The notes below the pieces were generated by a model that made no database searches, had not been told where the DNA came from, and saw only the letters and a list, made by a program, of their open reading frames with translations. DNA of 30,359 nucleotides from a virus. Location: positions 1 through 30,359 of IMG/VR virus record IMGVR_UViG_3300030451_001460; one strand, written 5' to 3'. Shown piece after piece: positions 8,420-17,292 of this stretch (positions are counted from its first letter, which is position 1; each line of letters begins with the position of its first letter). The position numbers were made by a program, and so were the translations under genes.

Positions 8420-9688
8420 ATGCCAATGCCAAATGGTGGGTTAATCACCGAAACTAATGCACAATATTACGCGGGCGCGCAGGGATTTACAACAACTGCT
8501 CCACAGCAGAATTTTACATTTACATTTGATACTCCATTAAATTTAGGTGATCCAGATCCTGCGGCTGTAGATTATGCTTTAAATAATTTTAAGTTATATG
8601 CTAGTGCTGATGGTATAACATATGCAGAAGTTACTGCTGCTAATTGGCCAGCACAATTTCCCTATACATTAGATGTACAACCAAATAATGATAGTGTAAT
8701 TAGTTTAGCGGCAAACTTACCAGCTAATCATGTATTAGTTTGTCAATTAAAAACTATTGATGGTGGTAGTTTTGGAGCTAGAGATGCATATGGTATGACT
8801 ACAGAAGAAAATTATGGTAGTTATGGGTATACAACATTACAAGATATAGTTAATAATTTTATTGTAGGATATGTTGGTCAAGACAAATTAATAGCAAGAG
8901 CAAACAGAACTGATATAATTTTTCACGCTAAAAGAGGTTTACAAGAATTTAGTTATGATACTTTAAAATCTATTAAATCACAAGAATTAACAGTACCTCA
9001 TACGCTTAGTAATATATTACCTCAAGACTATGTTAACTACGTAAGAGTATCACGTATAGATAATTTAGGTGTCAAAAGAATTATATATCCAGCTAATAAC
9101 CTAACTATTTCACCTTATGAAACTCCTATACAAGATAATTTAGGACAACCAACTCAAGATAATTTTGAAGATAATTTAGAAGGAACTTCACAAACAGAAA
9201 GAAAATGGAAAGCTGCTAATACAAACCTAGTTAACGGTTTACCTAGTTTTGCTTTATATAATGAAGGTATGGACTGGGCTGGTTATAATTGGGGTTATGG
9301 TGGTTTCTGGTATTGGGGTTGGGGTGAACAATATGGTATGTCACCACAATATGCTCAATACAACGGTTGGTTTAATATGAATGCTAGAGAAGGTAAAATA
9401 TCTTTTTCTAGTAATTTAGTTGGTGCACAGATAGTATTAGAATATATATCTGATGGACTTGCTTATGATTTAGATAGTAGAATACCTAAATTAGCAGAAG
9501 ATGCGCTATACTCATATATTTCACATGCTATAATTTCTACTAGAATTAATCAACCTGAATATATCGTACAAAGATTAAGACAAGAAAAAAGTGCTAAACT
9601 TAGAAACGCTAAAATTAGATTATCTAATATTAAGTTAGATGAAATAGTACAAGTAATGCGTGGAAAAGCTAAATGGATAAAAAGATAA
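8420..9688 (+). CDS. Putative tail adaptor / tubular protein (T7 gp11-like), with an N-terminal beta domain
   Basis: A 422-residue protein. Residues ~135-235 carry the typical adaptor pattern GYTTLQDIVNNFIVGYVGQD, then FHAKRGLQEFSYDTLKS and LPQDYVNYVRVSRID, known from podovirus head-tail adaptors. The C-terminal helices (RIPKLAEDALYSYISHAI, then ISTRINQPEYIVQRLRQE) complete the adaptor-type helical bundle. The first ~115 residues are an extra beta-rich domain (FTFTFDTPLNLGDPD, then ALNNFKLYASADG and VLVCQLKTIDGG) that faintly recalls podoviral fibre-attachment domains. Residues ~283-315 form a striking Trp/Tyr/Gly cluster with eight tryptophans. The gene begins 3 bases after the connector stop, and the next ATG comes 3 bases after its own stop, so the three genes are almost certainly cotranslated. 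The adaptor role is fairly confident; the N-terminal domain's role is not. Confidence 0.68.
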   Translation: MPMPNGGLITETNAQYYAGAQGFTTTAPQQNFTFTFDTPLNLGDPDPAAVDYALNNFKLYASADGITYAEVTAANWPAQFPYTLDVQPNNDSVISLAANLPANHVLVCQLKTIDGGSFGARDAYGMTTEENYGSYGYTTLQDIVNNFIVGYVGQDKLIARANRTDIIFHAKRGLQEFSYDTLKSIKSQELTVPHTLSNILPQDYVNYVRVSRIDNLGVKRIIYPANNLTISPYETPIQDNLGQPTQDNFEDNLEGTSQTERKWKAANTNLVNGLPSFALYNEGMDWAGYNWGYGGFWYWGWGEQYGMSPQYAQYNGWFNMNAREGKISFSSNLVGAQIVLEYISDGLAYDLDSRIPKLAEDALYSYISHAIISTRINQPEYIVQRLRQEKSAKLRNAKIRLSNIKLDEIVQVMRGKAKWIKR

Positions 9689-9691
9689 TAC

Positions 9692-12600
9692 ATGCCACAA
9701 ATAGTTAATACTTTTCTAAAGTCTAAGATGAATAAAGACTTAGATAATAGATTAATACCAAATGGCGAATACAGAGATGCTAATAATTTACAAATAAGTA
9801 GATCACAAGGATCAGAAGTAGGAGAGTTTGAGAACATTTTAGGTAATGAACAGTTAACTTATTTATATACTGGTAGAAACGGTGCTTCATATACTGGTAA
9901 AATTATTGGTCAGTTTACAGATGAAACTAATAATATACTTTATATATACAGTGCTGGTTATAATGGCGATGGTAGATGTCCAAGAGATTTAGTAGTTACA
10001 GCCGAGCCTAACTCAGCTCAAACAGGAGTTACTACTTTTAGTTTGCATGATGCTAATGGTATTTTGATAAATCCTATAGTAGCAGGTGTTGAAGAAGGAA
10101 TGTTGTTGTGGGGAGATAATTGGAATGGTCAACCATCAGCATTAGGTGGTCAAGAAGTAGATCCTATAGTTACAAATGTAAGTGCTAATGATATAACTGT
10201 TAGTCAACCTTGTGATTTTGCTGATAGTGGTGGTATAGCTATACCAGGAGATACTATTTATATAGGTTTTGCTAATACAATACATAGATATGAAATAGAT
10301 TCAAATTTATTAACTCTTTTTGTAAGAGGTTCATTTTTGAATTTTCATCAAGATTTTAGAATATTTGGTATAAATTTAATAGAAGATTTATTGTTTTGGA
10401 CAGATAATCGCAATCAACCAAGAAAAATAAATGTTAGTTTAGCTAATCCAGGATCTTTACCAAATCCAACTCATTATGTAAATGAAGACCAAATATCAGT
10501 TGCTAAATATTATCCATATGAAACTCCTGTAGTTTTAAAACAAACAATACGTGAGATAACAGCTGGTGCTCAAGATGCAACAAGAAAAGGATACAGTCTA
10601 ACAATGGCTGATACAACCGCAATAAATATAGGTGATATTGTTACAGGTTTTCCAGATCAAGAACCAAATGAATATTGGGAAGTTATATATATTGATCCAG
10701 GTGCTTCAGTTACTATTTATAACAATTTTAAAGATGGTGGTGTTGGTCAAACACCAGGTACTTATACGAGTCCTAGCACTATAGATATTACATTTAGTAA
10801 TACTACAATGAAAAACTCTGCAGCAAGATTATTAGATAGAGGATTTGATAGCGTTATAAATTTAGCAACTCCTCCAGCAGCTTATCCAGCTTTTAGTGAT
10901 ATATCTGTTAATTATAATTTTAATAATCAACCTACAGACACAACTCCACAACCAACACCACAAGTAGGAGATTTTATAACAAGTGAAGATTTAACTGGGC
11001 CTAGTGGAGTAGGTATTACACTTGCTGATGAAGTAATAATAACTGAAATAAATACTATAACACCGGGTAGTCTTATAACTATTAAATTAAGTAAAGATAT
11101 TACTGTTAATGCTATAGGTGATGATATAACTTTATCTGCAAATCCTAATTATGATGATCAGTTTACAGGTGATCCTGATTTAATTGAAGAAAAATTTATA
11201 AGATTTAGTTACAGATATAAATTTGAAGATGATGAATATTCACTAGCAGCTCCGTATACTCAAATTCTTTTTATACCTAAACATGAAGGTTATTATGGTA
11301 TGGGTAAGAATGATCAATTACAAGACATGGCTAATAACTATGATTCGAGTGTATTAGAGTGGTTTACAAATAGTATTGATACAATATCTCTTAAAATTCC
11401 ATTACCTGATAATAATACCTCAGCAAGCGACGCTGTAGATGGTTTAATAAATAATTATAAAGTAAAAGATATAGAAATATTATATAAAGAATCTGATGCT
11501 TTATCTACAAAAATATTAGAAGTAATAAATGTAACAGGAGCATTAAGTTCATTTGTAGAAGAAATACCTAACACTGTTGCGGCAGCTGGACCTAGATGGT
11601 ATTATAATTTTGATTATAAATCTATAAAACCTTATAGAACTTTACCAACTAGTGAGCAAAATAGAGTTTATGATAATGTTCCATTAAAAGCTTTAGGTCA
11701 AGAAATAACTGGCAATAGAGTTATTTATGGTAATTTTTTACAAAAACATACACCACCTCAAACATTAAATTACGAGGTTATAGAAGATAATAAATCTTTA
11801 GAATATAATAATTATGCACAATACCCTAATCATTCTATAAAACAAAACAGAAATTATCAAGTTGGTTTTGTACTAGCTGATAGATATGGTCGAGCATCAA
11901 GTGTTGTATTATCTAGTAATGATGATAACCCTGCTTTAGCTGGTTCTACAATATACGTTCCATATAAATCATGGCCAGATATTGGTGGTCCTGAAGCTGA
12001 TCCAACTACAGGGCTAACACCTTCAGCACTAGAAAGAACTTACTCGTGGTTAGGTAGTGTTTTAAGAGTAAAAGTAAATAACGGTATAACACAATTAACT
12101 AATAATGAATTAACTGGAGAACCTGGGCTTTACAAGTCTGAAGATGATACAAGTGTAGATCAAGTTGTATTATTAGGAGGTGGTAATGGTCATGCGGTTG
12201 GTGATATATTAGGTTTTGGTTATCCTCCAGGTAATCGTGCATTAGGTAGTGGTTTAACTGTAGAAGTTGTAAGTGAAGCTGCTGGTGTAATAACTGGTTT
12301 AAAAATATTAACTAGAGGAAGTGGCTATGCTAATGGTCAAACTTTATTTCAAACATCTACTACTGGAGCTGGTGTTTCAGCTGTAGTTGAAACAGTTGTA
12401 TTCGATGCTAATCCTACTGGTTGGCAATCTTACAAACTAGTTGTTAAACAACAAGAACAAGAATATTATAATGTATATTTACCAGGATACATATCAGGTT
12501 ATCCTGTAACTATAACAACAGATCTCGGTAGAGTTGCATTTGCTAGTTTAATAGGTGATAATATAAATAAAGTACCAAGAGATTTAAATGAAGTAGGTCC

Positions 12601-14686
12601 ACTACAAACAGAATTTTCTGCTTCAGTAAAACTTTTTGGTAGAGTAAATAATCCTGATATAAACAATACAAACAAAGGAGCTTTAAATTATTATTATAAT
12701 AATAGAGAGTTTGCGTGGAATACTCAATATTTTCCAGGAAGATTAAATGACGAAGCAGTTACTGTTGGAGCTGTGGGACAAGGTGGCTTAGAATTAGCTA
12801 ATTCACCATTTGATCCTGGTGCAACTAAAGGTGCCTTTTTTAATGATCCTGCATTGACCGCTTCAAAATTACCATGGGGTATTGCTGGAGAATTACAAAG
12901 TTTTTATAATGTTGAACAAAATCCTTTAGCTTTAGGTTTAAAAGTAGGAGCTGAAGAAACCCAACCTCAACTTACACAACCTAATAGTCCACAATTAAAT
13001 ACTTTAGGCGCTAGAGTAAGTGGTAATCCTGTTCCGCCCGGTGGAGCACTTATAGGTTGTATGATACCATTTTTAAGTATATCTGAAACTCTACCTGTAG
13101 AAAGTCAATTAGAAATATTTTATGAATCATCTACGACAGGTAACTTTGTAGAGTTAAATAGACAAGTAACTGCGGATTACGGAGGAGTAACAGGTGTTAA
13201 TGCAACTACAGGTAATTTTGATGAAAGTGATCCTATCAGTACAGACATTATAACTAGTTTTAGTTTTACAGATTCAGCTGGTAATCAATTAACACTGGTT
13301 AATGTACCTACAATTTCACTAATATTAGATTCAAACGGTAATGATGTTACAGGTATATTTGATATTGTACAAAATGGTGGTACTCCTTTAAACTTTGATT
13401 TAAGAACTACTCAATTATTTTGGTATGGTAAATCATCGGGCACTAAATCTAATCAATGGCAAGTAAGTTTTCAAACTGAATACAATGATGGATCTCAAAC
13501 ATATTTTGATACTCTATCAAACATAATGACTATTGATTTAAATAATATAGCTCCTAGTATAGGAGGTTTTACACCTGCTTATGGACCTGACGCAGGAACA
13601 GAACAAGCTTGTGGTGCTGCGGGTGGTTCATCAGGTTACAATACTACAATAACTGGTATAGTAGGTCAATTTACAAATGTAGTTAATGGAAGCGCAGATG
13701 TAACTAATGAACAAGAAGAATTATGCTATTCTTTATCTTTAGATAGCGCTCCACCAGGTTCAACTTCAGTATTTAGTATTGATCAAAGTGGTAATGTATC
13801 TATTACAGCTGGTGCAGTAAATGGTAGTTATCTATTTACATGTACAGTAACTGACGCATCACCGGGTTGTAGTAATGATGTTAATAGTTTAACAGCTACA
13901 TGTCAATATGAAATAGTGTTTGGAACGCCTCCTGTAAATCAAGCATTATGTTTTGGTGCTTCTGCAGCAATGGCCTTATTAGATAATACATGTAATTTTA
14001 ACAGTGGTGGTGGAACTTGTATACCAACAGGTGAACCTTTAGAAGTATTTTTTGGAGCAAGTTTATCTACCAGTACTATAACTAATGGAACTAATTCAGC
14101 TTTTTCAACTATTGATGCTAGTGGTATACCAATATCAAGACAATATTTATTTAATAGCAATGCTGATACACAATTAACATATTATAATGTTTTACAAGAA
14201 GGTAGAAATGCTTATCCACCTGATTTAAGATTTGGTTGTGGTTTACCACCAGTTAATCCAGTCTTTTCAACAGCCGCATTATTCCAAGGAGTGTTAGCTA
14301 TAAGAGTTACTTTATCAAAAGGAGTAACAGCAGCTTCACCATCTACATTTAATACAGATTTTACAATATTATTTAGAGCAACCGCAGCTGATCCATGGCA
14401 ATTAGCTACTTACGATCAAGTTAATGGTGGAGGTGTGTCAGCAGTAATAGGTAATCTAAATAACATGTCGGTTTCAGGAGGTCCAGCTAATACAACAGCA
14501 GCGGTATTTGAATTTAGTGCTACAGGAGAATATGTAGTAAGAAACAACGGTGTGCGTGGAGTTGGTTGTTCACAATTCTGTCCAGACGCAGAGTTTAAAG
14601 TAGATTGGTATGACGCTACAACATATGTATATCCAGCTGTTGGACCTCCAGGAGCACCGTGTACAGCTTGTAATGGACCATTGTAA
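9692..14686 (+). CDS. Large tail/stabilisation protein with a Cys-rich Ig/cadherin-like C-terminus
   Basis: A 1664-residue tail protein. The N-terminus (FLKSKMNKDLDNRLIPNGEY, then ANNLQISRSQGSEVGEFENI) is the signature opening of tail tube/stabilisation proteins in crAss-like and marine Bacteroidota phages as I recall them. The core continues through FVLADRYGRASSVVLSS (near residue 730) to ISLIGDN-like DNINKVPRDLNEVGPLQTEF (near residue 955). Inserted at about residues 820-905 is a Gly-rich GSGY-type beta repeat. From about residue 1290 the protein changes style: an Ig/cadherin-like unit (CYSLSLDSAPPGS, FSIDQSGNVSITAG, CTVTDASPGC; ~1343-1400), then Ser/Thr/Asn/Gly-rich beta regions ending CTACNGPL. 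Thirteen of its sixteen cysteines fall in the last ~360 residues. The C-terminal part probably faces outward and touches the host; that is inferred. No protease or glycan hydrolase motif was seen. Confidence 0.72.
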   Translation: MPQIVNTFLKSKMNKDLDNRLIPNGEYRDANNLQISRSQGSEVGEFENILGNEQLTYLYTGRNGASYTGKIIGQFTDETNNILYIYSAGYNGDGRCPRDLVVTAEPNSAQTGVTTFSLHDANGILINPIVAGVEEGMLLWGDNWNGQPSALGGQEVDPIVTNVSANDITVSQPCDFADSGGIAIPGDTIYIGFANTIHRYEIDSNLLTLFVRGSFLNFHQDFRIFGINLIEDLLFWTDNRNQPRKINVSLANPGSLPNPTHYVNEDQISVAKYYPYETPVVLKQTIREITAGAQDATRKGYSLTMADTTAINIGDIVTGFPDQEPNEYWEVIYIDPGASVTIYNNFKDGGVGQTPGTYTSPSTIDITFSNTTMKNSAARLLDRGFDSVINLATPPAAYPAFSDISVNYNFNNQPTDTTPQPTPQVGDFITSEDLTGPSGVGITLADEVIITEINTITPGSLITIKLSKDITVNAIGDDITLSANPNYDDQFTGDPDLIEEKFIRFSYRYKFEDDEYSLAAPYTQILFIPKHEGYYGMGKNDQLQDMANNYDSSVLEWFTNSIDTISLKIPLPDNNTSASDAVDGLINNYKVKDIEILYKESDALSTKILEVINVTGALSSFVEEIPNTVAAAGPRWYYNFDYKSIKPYRTLPTSEQNRVYDNVPLKALGQEITGNRVIYGNFLQKHTPPQTLNYEVIEDNKSLEYNNYAQYPNHSIKQNRNYQVGFVLADRYGRASSVVLSSNDDNPALAGSTIYVPYKSWPDIGGPEADPTTGLTPSALERTYSWLGSVLRVKVNNGITQLTNNELTGEPGLYKSEDDTSVDQVVLLGGGNGHAVGDILGFGYPPGNRALGSGLTVEVVSEAAGVITGLKILTRGSGYANGQTLFQTSTTGAGVSAVVETVVFDANPTGWQSYKLVVKQQEQEYYNVYLPGYISGYPVTITTDLGRVAFASLIGDNINKVPRDLNEVGPLQTEFSASVKLFGRVNNPDINNTNKGALNYYYNNREFAWNTQYFPGRLNDEAVTVGAVGQGGLELANSPFDPGATKGAFFNDPALTASKLPWGIAGELQSFYNVEQNPLALGLKVGAEETQPQLTQPNSPQLNTLGARVSGNPVPPGGALIGCMIPFLSISETLPVESQLEIFYESSTTGNFVELNRQVTADYGGVTGVNATTGNFDESDPISTDIITSFSFTDSAGNQLTLVNVPTISLILDSNGNDVTGIFDIVQNGGTPLNFDLRTTQLFWYGKSSGTKSNQWQVSFQTEYNDGSQTYFDTLSNIMTIDLNNIAPSIGGFTPAYGPDAGTEQACGAAGGSSGYNTTITGIVGQFTNVVNGSADVTNEQEELCYSLSLDSAPPGSTSVFSIDQSGNVSITAGAVNGSYLFTCTVTDASPGCSNDVNSLTATCQYEIVFGTPPVNQALCFGASAAMALLDNTCNFNSGGGTCIPTGEPLEVFFGASLSTSTITNGTNSAFSTIDASGIPISRQYLFNSNADTQLTYYNVLQEGRNAYPPDLRFGCGLPPVNPVFSTAALFQGVLAIRVTLSKGVTAASPSTFNTDFTILFRATAADPWQLATYDQVNGGGVSAVIGNLNNMSVSGGPANTTAAVFEFSATGEYVVRNNGVRGVGCSQFCPDAEFKVDWYDATTYVYPAVGPPGAPCTACNGPL

Positions 14687-14715
14687 TAATTAATAAAAAC
14701 GAGTAATAATAATAT

Positions 14716-16125
14716 ATGGCAACTACACTAGAAGTATCATATTTTAATACGTTTTGGGTGAAAAGATTAAAAAATCTTACACAATATCAAGATAGAGAAG
14801 GTGATGGATCTGTAGCTAATCAATTAGGTGGAATAACTACAGGTACACCTGATCCAACTACTGGAGCAGGATATGTTGATTCTAATGTATTTGAAGATTG
14901 GTTTGTTGAAGAATCTAGAATACAAGGTGGTTTTAATAATACTAGTGTAGACTTTGGTAACAAAGCGTATATTGTAGAAGAAGAAGAAAAACAAACTAGA
15001 AGACAAAACGCTTTAATATACTCAGGAGTATATAATGCTAAAAATGGTATTAATAATAGTAATCAATTTCCAATTGGTGAAGATATAACAAGAGCTGTTG
15101 ATCCAGCGTCTGGAAGTATACAAAAACTTTTTGCTGAAAATACTAATTTAATTATACTACAAGAAAGAAAAGTAAATAGAGCACCAATAGATAAAGATGT
15201 TATATTTACTCAAGAAGGTTTACCAGTAACAACAGATAGCACTCAAGTTATAGGAACACCTAGTGCTTTTGAAGGTAACTTTGGTATATCAAGAGATCCA
15301 GGATCATTTGCGGTATATGGTTATAATAAATATTTTACTGATAGAGATAGATCTGTAGTAATGCAGTTAGGACCTAATGGTTTAAATCCTATTTCTAATT
15401 ACGGTATGATAGATTATTTTAGAGATACTTTAAATAGAGGTGGTGAAATAACAGGTGGTTACGATGTATTTAATAAAAATTATGTTTTAACAATTAACAG
15501 TACTCCTAAACCAACAGTTGTGTTTGATGATATAATAAATGGTTGGGTTAGTTTTGTTAGTTATGTTCCACAGTTGATGACAAGTTCTCAAGGTGAATTT
15601 TATACATTTAAAAATAATGCAGTGTGGTTGCATTATGCTCCTACAGCTAGTTATAATAATTTTTATACAATTCAATATGAATCTAATGTACAATTTGTAT
15701 TTAACCCTGAGCCAACACGAACAAAAACATTTAAAACAATAAGTTATACTGGAAGTAATGGGTGGGAAGTAAGTAGTATTATTTCTGATTACACAGGTGT
15801 AGATACTAATCCACAACAACCAGTATTAGGAGATACAACTCATATTGATGAATCTGCAGAAATACTTAGTTATGATGAAGGATATTATACAGATCCTACT
15901 ACACAGATACAATATAGAGCTGGGTTTGATAGAAAACAAAATGTTTACTATGCTGCAATTAAAAATGCTTCTCAAACTTTAGCACAAGAAGTTGTAACTC
16001 CAGGGCAAACCGTAAGTGGTATAAAAGGTCAATACGCTGTAGTAACATTTAGTCAAGACAGCACAACAGATATAACCGGTGCCAAACAACTATTTAGTGT
16101 AGGTGCTGAGTTTAATACTAGATAA
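14716..16125 (+). CDS. Putative tail tube / stabilisation partner protein
   Basis: A 469-residue beta-rich protein directly after the large tail protein. Motifs that I associate with the same phage tail family are NALIYSGVYNAKNGINNSNQ, FAENTNLIILQERKVNRAPI, FAVYGYNKYFTDRDRSVVMQ, LNPISNYGMIDYFRDTL, GGYDVFNKNYVLTIN and VSGIKGQYAVVTFSQDS. Repeated four-strand units with a conserved aromatic and Gly pattern suggest a beta-propeller- or nozzle-like fold, as in T7 gp12 and P22 gp10 tail nozzle proteins; this is inference. There is no signal peptide, membrane segment or enzyme motif. The gene is 29 bases after the 1664-residue gene in another frame, so the pair may be two halves of one assembly. The start context is AATAATATATGGC without a Shine-Dalgarno sequence. 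The downstream GNAT-like gene starts 4 bases after its stop. Confidence 0.62.
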   Translation: MATTLEVSYFNTFWVKRLKNLTQYQDREGDGSVANQLGGITTGTPDPTTGAGYVDSNVFEDWFVEESRIQGGFNNTSVDFGNKAYIVEEEEKQTRRQNALIYSGVYNAKNGINNSNQFPIGEDITRAVDPASGSIQKLFAENTNLIILQERKVNRAPIDKDVIFTQEGLPVTTDSTQVIGTPSAFEGNFGISRDPGSFAVYGYNKYFTDRDRSVVMQLGPNGLNPISNYGMIDYFRDTLNRGGEITGGYDVFNKNYVLTINSTPKPTVVFDDIINGWVSFVSYVPQLMTSSQGEFYTFKNNAVWLHYAPTASYNNFYTIQYESNVQFVFNPEPTRTKTFKTISYTGSNGWEVSSIISDYTGVDTNPQQPVLGDTTHIDESAEILSYDEGYYTDPTTQIQYRAGFDRKQNVYYAAIKNASQTLAQEVVTPGQTVSGIKGQYAVVTFSQDSTTDITGAKQLFSVGAEFNTR

Positions 16126-16129
16126 TTAT

Positions 16130-16528
16130 ATGAAATTTAATGTAAGAAACTTAACAGAGAATGATTACAAAACTCTTGTTGAGTGGTGGGATTGGTGGCC
16201 TGGATGGGTTGCACCACCTAAAACTTTTTTACCAGAAACAGGATTAATGGTAACTAAAAATGATATTGACGTAGCAGCTTGTTATTATTATTTAACTAAT
16301 TCACAAGCAGCGTTAATCGAATGGGTTATATCAAACCCACAATATAGAGATAAAGATAGAACAGAGGCTTTAGCTACATTAATAATGGTGGCTGAACAAG
16401 TGTTAAAAAATCTAGGTGTTGTTCATGTAATGACTATGAGCAGACACCCAAGTTTATTAAAAATACATAAAGAGTTAGGTTGGACAATAGACCCCAAACC
16501 TTCTCATGAAATAATTAAAAATTTATAA
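16130..16528 (+). CDS. GNAT-fold acetyltransferase-like protein with degenerate CoA loop
   Basis: A 132-residue protein. The start is ATG 16130 (GATAATTATATG), which begins right after the upstream stop; an upstream in-frame ATG at 16103 would overlap the previous gene. The order of elements fits the GNAT fold: an N-terminal strand-helix with a Trp-rich stretch (VEWWDWWPGWVAPP, residues 17-30), a central strand ALIEWVISNP (61-70), the motif-A loop and helix QYRDKDRTEALATLIMVAEQ (71-90), then VVHVMTMSRHPSLLKIHKEL ending in GWTID (97-121), like the final strand-helix pair with the aromatic ending. The usual RxxGxG/A loop that holds the CoA pyrophosphate is replaced by RDKDRTEA, so ordinary acetyl-CoA binding may be lost. 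It lies between tail and internal virion genes, and may modify a virion protein or act as an assembly factor. Fold moderately sure; activity unknown. Confidence 0.55.
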   Translation: MKFNVRNLTENDYKTLVEWWDWWPGWVAPPKTFLPETGLMVTKNDIDVAACYYYLTNSQAALIEWVISNPQYRDKDRTEALATLIMVAEQVLKNLGVVHVMTMSRHPSLLKIHKELGWTIDPKPSHEIIKNL

Positions 16529-16529
16529 T

Positions 16530-17282
16530 ATGGCAGCAGTAGCAGCAATCGTCGGTGGAGTAGCAACGGCAGTAGGTGGAGCAGTTCAAGCAGGGCAAGC
16601 ACATAAAGCTATGCGTGGCGCTCGTAATGCTAAAAACGAAGCTAAGATGAAGATGGAGCAAGCTATACTGGATAGACGAGAAATAACTAATCCATACGCG
16701 GGAGTTACAGATCTATCAGGATTAGCTAGTGATTTATCTTCACAAATAAGTAATCCATTTAATAATATCACTGTATCTACAGCTGCAGCAGAAATGCAAG
16801 CAGAAGAAGCAGATATTGCTTTAGCAAATACATTAGATACTTTAGAGCAAACTGGTGCTAGTGCTGGTGGTGCTACAGCTTTAGCAATGGCAGCATTAAA
16901 ATCTAAAAAAGATGTTGCGTCTAGTATATCTGAACAAGAAGCTGCTAACTCAAAATTAAGAGCAGAAGGTGAAGCTGCTATGCAAAGAGAAAAAGTTGCT
17001 GCTACTACAAGATATCAAGATCTTTTAATTGAACAAGGTGAAAGAACTCAACAAGCTGATATTGAAGGAGAAATATTTTTATATCAAGCTAACGAAGCAA
17101 GATCTAATGCCGATATAGAAAGATATCAAGGTATGTATCAAGGATTCGCGGCTCAAGAAGGTCAAGCAAGAATTGCTAAAGGAAAAGCCTCAGCTAGTAT
17201 GATTGGCGGTATAGGCGATGCCGTTGGTGGAATGTTTTCGTCTGATGGTATTGGGAAAAAATTCGGTAATTCATACTTTTAA
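16530..17282 (+). CDS. Putative internal virion / ejection protein (T7 gp14-like)
   Basis: A 250-residue Ala/Gly/Gln/Glu-rich helical protein. The N-terminus has a glycine-zipper-like hydrophobic helix (AAVAAIVGGVATAVGGAV, residues 2-19) able to enter a membrane. The central ~120 residues are a charged coiled coil (ISEQEAANSKLRAEGEAAMQ to ERYQGMYQGFAAQEGQ), and the end is Gly-rich with another glycine-spaced segment (MIGGIGDAVGGMFSSDG). This pattern is that of small T7 gp14-type ejection proteins, which leave the capsid with DNA and form part of a conduit through the outer membrane. The position directly before two large virion-type genes supports this. There is no signal peptide. The ATG lies 1 base after the preceding TAA, suggesting coupled translation with the GNAT-like gene. 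Confidence 0.66.
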   Translation: MAAVAAIVGGVATAVGGAVQAGQAHKAMRGARNAKNEAKMKMEQAILDRREITNPYAGVTDLSGLASDLSSQISNPFNNITVSTAAAEMQAEEADIALANTLDTLEQTGASAGGATALAMAALKSKKDVASSISEQEAANSKLRAEGEAAMQREKVAATTRYQDLLIEQGERTQQADIEGEIFLYQANEARSNADIERYQGMYQGFAAQEGQARIAKGKASASMIGGIGDAVGGMFSSDGIGKKFGNSYF

Positions 17283-17292
17283 AATATAAATA

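Noticed and set aside
14687-14715. Possible terminator or promoter between the two large tail genes
   Set aside because: It is A/T-only, with no stem-loop and no recognisable -33/-7 boxes.
15487-15819. 110-codon minus-strand ORF rich in Cys/Ile/Tyr
   Set aside because: It is an antisense shadow of the 469-residue tail gene; the Cys/Ile richness reflects complement codons, not a real protein.
16103-16129. Upstream ATG for the GNAT-like gene
   Set aside because: It would overlap the tail gene's end by 23 bases; ATG 16130 right after that stop has the same A/T context as other starts and gives the expected GNAT N-terminus.
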